In this document: positions 46,901 through 64,000 of the stretch, piece by piece
Numbering within the stretch: position 1 is the first letter of the stretch
Layout: the number at the start of each line of letters is the position of its first letter
NCBI GenBank assembly: GCA_009823395.1
Contig: CM020511.1
Span: 16,152,001-16,216,000, forward strand
Source of the DNA: Thamnaconus septentrionalis
Taxonomy: Eukaryota; Chordata; Actinopteri; Tetraodontiformes; Monacanthidae
Direction: 5' to 3'
DNA length: 64,000 bases
Notes under the pieces: model-generated
Told to the model about the DNA's origin: nothing
What the model saw: the letters and a program-made list of their open reading frames with translations, nothing else
Databases searched by the model: none
Translations under genes and position numbers: made by a program

Positions 46901-49045
46901 CAAAACTCCTACCTTCTTCAGTTGCCAGATCAAAGATAGATACAGAAAACAGATAGAATTTTAATGCGCAGTCCCAAAAACTCACAACAAAAACAGTCAA
47001 TGTTACATTAGAGTAGCTGTGAGCCCCCTGGGGTTTTTAAAAGCTTTTTAGAGAATCCTCACTAATTGCATTTGTATTGTAATGGATGCCCTCAGAATGC
47101 ACAACCCTGTAGAAATCTGCCACAGTCCAGTCTGAGAATGTTGTGGGTATGTTGTGGTCTCATCAACAACATGACTACAGAGAGATACCAGGCTACTTCA
47201 GTCCCATATCTCGGCCTAAGCAGTGGGTGATAATGGAGATGTGCTCAGTGTCCTATCGAGCTTTGCAGTAGATTCAAATACAGATTCTTTCATCTAGCTC
47301 AAACTCCGTATTCAGCCAGGCACCTCTCTGTGCTTTTATACACCCACCAACTGTCAACCACAAATCAAAGATGAAGTAGTTAATGTTTGCTCCTGTGTAA
47401 TTATTTTATTAATGCAATCGATACGGCCTTGCGGAGATTCAAAGGAAGTATCAGCAGCATTAGTCCACTCATTGTAAGGGGACTTAATATGAGCTAATTT
47501 AAAATGTTATTTTAAAAAAAAAACACTATTTAAATTTTATTATTAAGATTGTTTCTACAATTTTAGGGAATAGAATTATAGTTTTCTTTTATTTTTATCT
47601 ATTCATTTTGCTTTTTAGGATTCATTCACTCATGACAGGGATAATGGCACCATGGCTTTGCTCTTTATTGTTTTAATTTTTAAATGTTTCAATTTGAAAG
47701 AGACAAAAGCTTTCTCCCAACTTTAATTTTAAGACCTATAAATGGCCTTGCGGCAGTTTCTTTTGTCCATGTAACTTTTCTATTACCAGAGTATGTCCGA
47801 CCCCATATGTGTCCACTGTACACATTACACTGCATACTGCCAGAAAATGAGCTCATCAAGTCACTAATGTGTGGGTTTCTAAAGTGCAGGCTGCTACACT
47901 TAAAACCCAGCCATCTCCATTCCACTCCCAGCCCTCCCCACTTCAAACCCAACTCAGTGGCCACTGCTGCAAACCGTCAATGGTTTACTGACTTTGCCCC
48001 CAGTGTGAATAGCAAAACACTCTCTGCTGGCAATACGACAGAGACTCACTCCCAGGCATGATGTAACACAACTTTGTGTGTCCAGCAAACTGAAGCCGTG
48101 AAATAACACTCGCCACACTCATCCTGATTGAATTATCAAAGAGGAAACACTCACCCAAATAGAATTCTAAGCCTCAGTGTAAGCGGCAATTAGTGCACAG
48201 TACAAAATGAGGCGCGAGGTCTTAAGTGTAGCTGTGATTTTAAATTCACTTATCGCAAATATCACTAATAGCTGCTGGATAGTAATGTTTCCTCCATGTG
48301 ATGTTTCCCAAGTGAAAACAGCCAACCAGGAACTTCAAATGACAGGAGGTGAGAGTGGAGCTGACATTGTGTCTTGTACTGAACTGTACCGCTGAGACAT
48401 TGAACCCTGCGTTCTATTACGCTGGTCTGGCGGCACCGTAAACAGTCTGTCTCTACTTTATCCATCACACTCATTCCTTTTTCGGAATAACAAACAACAC
48501 CAGTTGAAAAATGAGATCGTCCAAACTTTTAAACACTGCACTAAATGTGTTGTCAGACAAAAATACCCAACCTCAAGAGATTTCGCTGACATTTTACTGT
48601 CTAAACACAACACAGAACAAATTAATTCCCTTTCCTAATAAAGTTCATATTTTTGGATTAGTGACAACAGTGCTGCACTGCGTCATGATTTACACCGTTA
48701 ATATCAAATTTTAAAAGTGATCATTTAAATTCTCCAAGCAGTAGTGTGTCTCTGGGTGTGTTGCAAAAGCAACTTGAAAACCTTCTGCGAACAACCAACG
48801 CAAAATAATAAAAAATTCCTCTGTTAATCGGGGCACATGAATGATAACTTTGTTTGAAGGCACATTTTTCCAGATGAGATGTATCAACACTGTGTTGGAT
48901 TTATTGTGTGAAAGAAGATATCCCTCAAAACCCTCCCTTAGTGGCTGAAGTTCCTCCCAAGTTACGTAACACAATGGATTTCCCAAGGATCCACTGTCCA
49001 CGTACACAGATGTTCAAGTCCATGCAGTTACAAGACAACACTATT

Positions 49046-49428
49046 GCTGTGTCTCAATTCAGGGTCTGCATCCTTCGGAGCATGCATTTGAAAGGAAGTT
49101 GCATCATAGCACTGCACGAAGGCTTGTCCCAATTCCCAAAAGTCCGAAGGACACTCCAAATGCGTACTCGGAATGCGGCTTACTTTTAGCCAATTCCAAG
49201 GATACACCACTACTATCCTTCGTGTCCTTCGGTATCCCAGGATGCTTTGCGTGCTGCTGCAAAGCATTGTAGCATCCATGGGAAGTCAGCTGAAATTAGC
49301 GGCATGTACTGACAAAGACACTTCGTATATATTTGGTTCGTCCTTCTCAGCCGGGTGGTTCGGAGAACGCTTAGTTCAGACGGAGGACACTTCCTTCGAA
49401 GGATGCAGACCCTGAATTGAGACACAGC
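49046..49428 (+). mobile_element. inverted-terminal-repeat DNA element, copy A
   Basis: The left end GCTGTGTCTCAATTCAGGGT followed by CTGCATCCTTCG is mirrored at the right end by CGAAGGATGCAGACCCTGAA followed by TTGAGACACAGC. The termini are near-perfect inverted repeats of about 32 bases. The interior is non-coding and GAAGGAC-rich. Confidence 0.85.
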
Positions 49429-49550
49429 CTTTGTCTGCATTACTCTCCTTTTAGTCATATCATGATTGGCTGATTCTCAATCTTGATCGGCAGATTGTCT
49501 TGTATCCCTGAGACACAAAACAAATTTCCTCATGATATGTTGCTGTAGTG

Positions 49551-50061
49551 ACAGTGGCTGTGTCTCAATTCAGGGTCTGCATCCTCCGAAGGACCCGGCC
49601 TAGAAGGACGAACCAAAACCCGCCTCCCCAGTAACCACACGGGACGGTCTAGCCTTCGTGTATTTCCTGGTTGCGTCACCGCCGTTCCTGCCTGCTGGCC
49701 AACCCCGGAAGTGACGTTTTCATAGCATCAAGCTAACCATTGGTTCGCCATCTAACGATGGCGTTGGATATTGAAATAAGTGAAATTTCAATACTTAAAT
49801 ATATACGTCGTGTCTTTGCCAGTACATGCCGCTGATTTCAGCTGACTTCCCAGGATCCCACTATGCTTTTCAGCAGTACGCAAAGCATCCTGGGATACAG
49901 AAGGACACGAAGGATAGTAGCGGTGTATCCTTGGAATCGGCTAAAAGTTGCGCCTTGGACTTTTGGGAATTGGGACAAGCCTTCGCGCAGTGCTATAACG
50001 CAACTTCCTTTCAATGCATGCTCCGAAGGATGCAGACCCTGAATTGAGACACAGCCACTGT
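49551..50061 (-). mobile_element. inverted-terminal-repeat DNA element, copy B (opposite orientation)
   Basis: The ends are ACAGTGGCTGTGTCTCAATT and AATTGAGACACAGCCACTGT. The interior right part (AATTGGGACAAGCCTTCGCG, TTCAATGCATGCTCCGAAGG) is the reverse complement of the left part of copy A, so it lies head-to-head with that copy. No transposase is encoded. No clear target-site duplication is seen. Confidence 0.85.
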
Positions 50062-51164
50062 ATTAAATGGAGGAACGGTTGTTTTCAGTGGTGCATGTGT
50101 GTGAGACAATGAATCTGAGAGTGCAGTTGTAGTATTAGACCTACACCAAGTTGACTAAAGGGGTGTTGTGAACAGTTTGTGGTCCAAATATCATTTGTTG
50201 GTTGGGTGTGACTCGGTTCTGGGCCCAAGTCAGCTGACTCAAAACTCATAAGTCCATTCATCCCAAAAGGGAATTGGCTCAAGTAGCATGTTTAAAATAA
50301 CAGCTCTATTTGTTTGACAGTGGCATTGGGTTTTATGAGGATCAAGTTAATCTGCTGATGAGCAATAATAGTTCCTTAATGTGTGTCGACTCAAATTACT
50401 GCACTCAACTTTTGGCCTTCAGACATTCTGGCAGTGCAGGGATCAGGCGGTATGTGCCGTCGTGGTTTCTATTGTGTTACATAGAGCGCGACATTCACAG
50501 CGAAGCCAAGTCTCAACCAAATGGCGCTCTCTAGTGGGCAACCCTGGCTAAAGCACCTAGAAGTATCAAAACTACGCCACGTTATGGAGATGTACCGAAA
50601 AAGAAAAGAGGGAACTTTTTTAGGCAACAATCTTGTAACTCTTGTGATTTTTTTTTCATGTCAAAGGTTGAGGGTGAAAATGTTCCAAAAGCCGAAATCT
50701 GTCGCTTAATTCCATTCCCAAATGGCAGAGTTCTTTTCTTAAACAGGATGGTAAACAAAAAAAGACTGCAGACTACAAATAGCTTTATTTAAACAGACTG
50801 ACACAATTGCATTGAGCACAAATCCAAGGCAAACAGCAGCACAACCACTTTACATAATCTTATGGCTGACAAGGTTTAGTGCCTCTCCTGGCAAAGAGCC
50901 AGACACAGTTTGGACATCTAGACAACAGACAGACAACCACTCTCAATCATGCCTGTCCATGTTCTTGGAGCTGGACTTTACACAAAGAGCACATGAGACA
51001 TCAATTCAGGTGACTGAGTCCACAACACACAACTGCTGAAGCGGAAAGACAAAGCATGTGTGAAGTTGCCAATGGTTCATTTCATCTCTTTATTTTCCAT
51101 TTTGTTGTCATTTCTTACTGTTACCGGTAGATAAAATTGAGATAAAATTTGACTCTTTAGACGA

Positions 51165-51410
51165 GGCATGGGCAAACTATGGCCCGGGGCCCATATGCAG
51201 CCCATTAAGCTTTTTAATCCGGACTGCTGAACTCAAAGAAATTATAATAGTAGTAAAAGTCATAAAATAGCTGTATTTCCCCATTTTTCAGTATTTTAGG
51301 AGTAATTTCAATAAAGAGCTAAATACTGTCAAATCATTGACAGTTGTAAACCATAATTTTAAAGTGAATGTCTGGCTAGTGATAAAAAAAAAAATATTTT
51401 CAAGGATATA
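51165..51410. mobile_element. truncated hAT-like fragment
   Basis: Starts GAGGCATGGGCAAACTATGG and continues CCCATTAAGCTTTTTAATCC, TAATAGTAGTAAAAGTCATA. This matches the reverse complement of the right half of 41495-41845. The far end is missing. Confidence 0.65.
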
Positions 51411-51870
51411 CGTAAAGTCAGAATCTTTTATACAGTCCTTTCGCAAAGCTCCAGTCTTTATATTTCTTTATCACAGTTTTTGCATAAAGATGTAGAAGCA
51501 TGTAGACTTGTAAAATCAACTCGTACTCACACAGAACACGCAGTACATTCATGACACAACCTGGGAATCTCGGCCAAAACCAGCACATCCGGATTTAACA
51601 CAGCATTGACAGGAAATACAAATATACATTCAAGTAAGGACACTGACAACATTGGTACATTTACAAAAAAATTCAAGGATTGGAATTCAAATATTGTCTC
51701 TTTGTAATTTGGGGGGGGGGGGTGGTACTCTCCCAACACATGAGAAACAGCTAAACCTGATTTCTAATTGAGGTGAGACACTTTTTCTCTAAATTCCCTT
51801 TGTGATATTTGCGATATATTTCATTTGTCTTTTTTTTTTTTTTCAATTTTGTGTTGACATTTTGTGTTGA

Positions 51871-51902
51871 CACACTGACGCATTGATTTAAGCGTCAGTG
51901 TG
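51871..51902 (-). repeat. perfect 11-bp inverted repeat just past the ddc-like stop codon
   Basis: On the plus strand CACACTGACGC, a 10-base loop, then GCGTCAGTGTG. In the transcript it would be a stem-loop in the proximal 3' UTR. Confidence 0.85.
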
Positions 51903-51923
51903 CAGGTCTTACCAACACCTCAA

Positions 51924-63081
<11,158 letters not shown>

Positions 63082-63086
63082 GGCCG

Positions 63087-64000
63087 CTAGGAGACAGAAC
63101 CAAAATGTTTACGCTTTGATGGGATTCAAATTCTTACTGTCAATTTTAAAGAAATATATCAACGTGCTTTGTTATTATGTTTTGTTTTTTTTACAAATAT
63201 GTACACATTTACACCTCTGGTCTCAGTAAGGTGATCTTTCTTTTTAGGGAGGACACATCAGTCACTGTTAATAATGAACTACTGGTTAAACAAAAATATA
63301 TATATAGAACAGAAACACCACAGATAAGCAAAGATACTAATAATAAATCATTAATCATTAGGAAACATTTAAACCATAGTTCGCGGTGGTGGTAGAATAC
63401 AAACATTTAAATACATTTAAAGGATGCATTTGGGTATAACCCAGATATTCTAAATTTCAGATCTGGTTTTATGGTAATTTAGCAGAGTAACCAGCAGACA
63501 GCAGAGTAACCAGCAGATAGCAATGGATTATCCTTCAATTTCACCTGCTGACATTGTTTCTTATGTGCTTACGTGCTCAATTTGAATGGCTGTACATCAG
63601 CCAAATGATATTGGATTATTGCCATGTCATGATTTGAGTAAATCAGATGGGTTTTTTTTATTGTTTAAATAATTATTGAAACACTACTACAGCAATCATT
63701 TACGTACATTTTTTCTTTACATCAAAGCAATGTAATTGCGACATTTGTGTTTCTGTCACAGGCGAAGTTACATGCACTTGCATTCTTGCCTTCGCCTCTC
63801 ACGCTAATCTTTAACCCATATTGCCTATTATAAACCTTAACCCCTGCATAAACCTGCAAACCAGGACCTTACCATTACATTTAATGAATTGAAATTATGT
63901 CACTGGTAGACTTGCAGCCACATTACAAGTCAGAAATCAACTCTAAACAGCTTTCACTGTATCATAACTCACAAAAAGGCTGCTTGCCTATTAGTCAAAC
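63087..64000 (-). other. 5' intron of the ddc-like gene, no further feature seen
   Basis: Sequence upstream of the first coding exon in gene orientation. I could not identify a 5' UTR exon or promoter. A 19-base unit (AGCAGAGTAACCAGCAGAC and a variant) is duplicated in tandem at 63481-63518. Confidence 0.5.

Larger units (their letters stand above)
44626..51923. other. intergenic interval between entpd3 and the decarboxylase gene
   Basis: No gene is recognised on either strand. Contents: short (GT)n at 45222-45246, a degenerate tandem repeat at about 46338-46900, the inverted element pair at 49046-50061 and a hAT-like fragment from 51165. The right part probably includes the 3' UTR of the decarboxylase gene. 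Confidence 0.65.

Noticed and set aside
49826..50047. Open frame MPLISADFPGSHYAFQQYAK...
   Set aside because: It lies wholly inside the inverted-terminal element copy B, and the reverse copy A gives a related frame. It is non-autonomous transposon sequence, not a gene.

Overview
The window is vertebrate nuclear DNA, almost certainly from a ray-finned (teleost) fish. It has spliced genes with vertebrate splice sites, many (GT)n and (AT)n microsatellites, Tc1-like and other short inverted-terminal DNA repeats typical of fish, and a decayed LINE of the L2 type. No bacterial, phage or CRISPR feature is present. I read the exons by locating conserved protein segments and checking that GT/AG splice sites and codon phase join without a break.

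Three protein-coding genes are present. (1) About 1-34,000, plus strand: the 3' half of rbms3, an RNA-binding protein. Eight exons (6607-30028) encode everything after the two RRM domains, which must lie left of the window. Its introns are long and hold most of the microsatellites; the last intron contains the LINE remnant. (2) 34815-41023, minus strand: a complete nine-exon ecto-nucleoside triphosphate diphosphohydrolase, best matched to entpd3 (500 residues), convergent with rbms3. A probable non-coding first exon lies near 44.4-44.6 kb. (3) 51924-63086, minus strand: a complete 13-exon aromatic L-amino acid decarboxylase (480 residues), including a 20-nucleotide microexon. It keeps the pyridoxal-phosphate lysine, His192, Tyr332 and Gly354, but has Ala-Ala where human DDC has Pro81-Thr82 in the substrate pocket. 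It is probably an additional AADC paralog rather than the usual ddc locus.

The 44.6-51.9 kb interval between entpd3 and the decarboxylase gene shows no gene. It holds a short tandem satellite (46.3-46.9 kb), a head-to-head pair of inverted-terminal-repeat elements (49.0-50.1 kb) and a truncated hAT-like repeat.

The genes are not functionally linked as a cluster. rbms3 acts in RNA regulation, entpd3 in extracellular nucleotide hydrolysis and the decarboxylase in amine synthesis. I found no new multi-gene system. The items most worth checking are the altered substrate pocket of the decarboxylase, the double-stop design of the last rbms3 intron, the CA repeat abutting an entpd3 splice donor, and several perfect hairpins.
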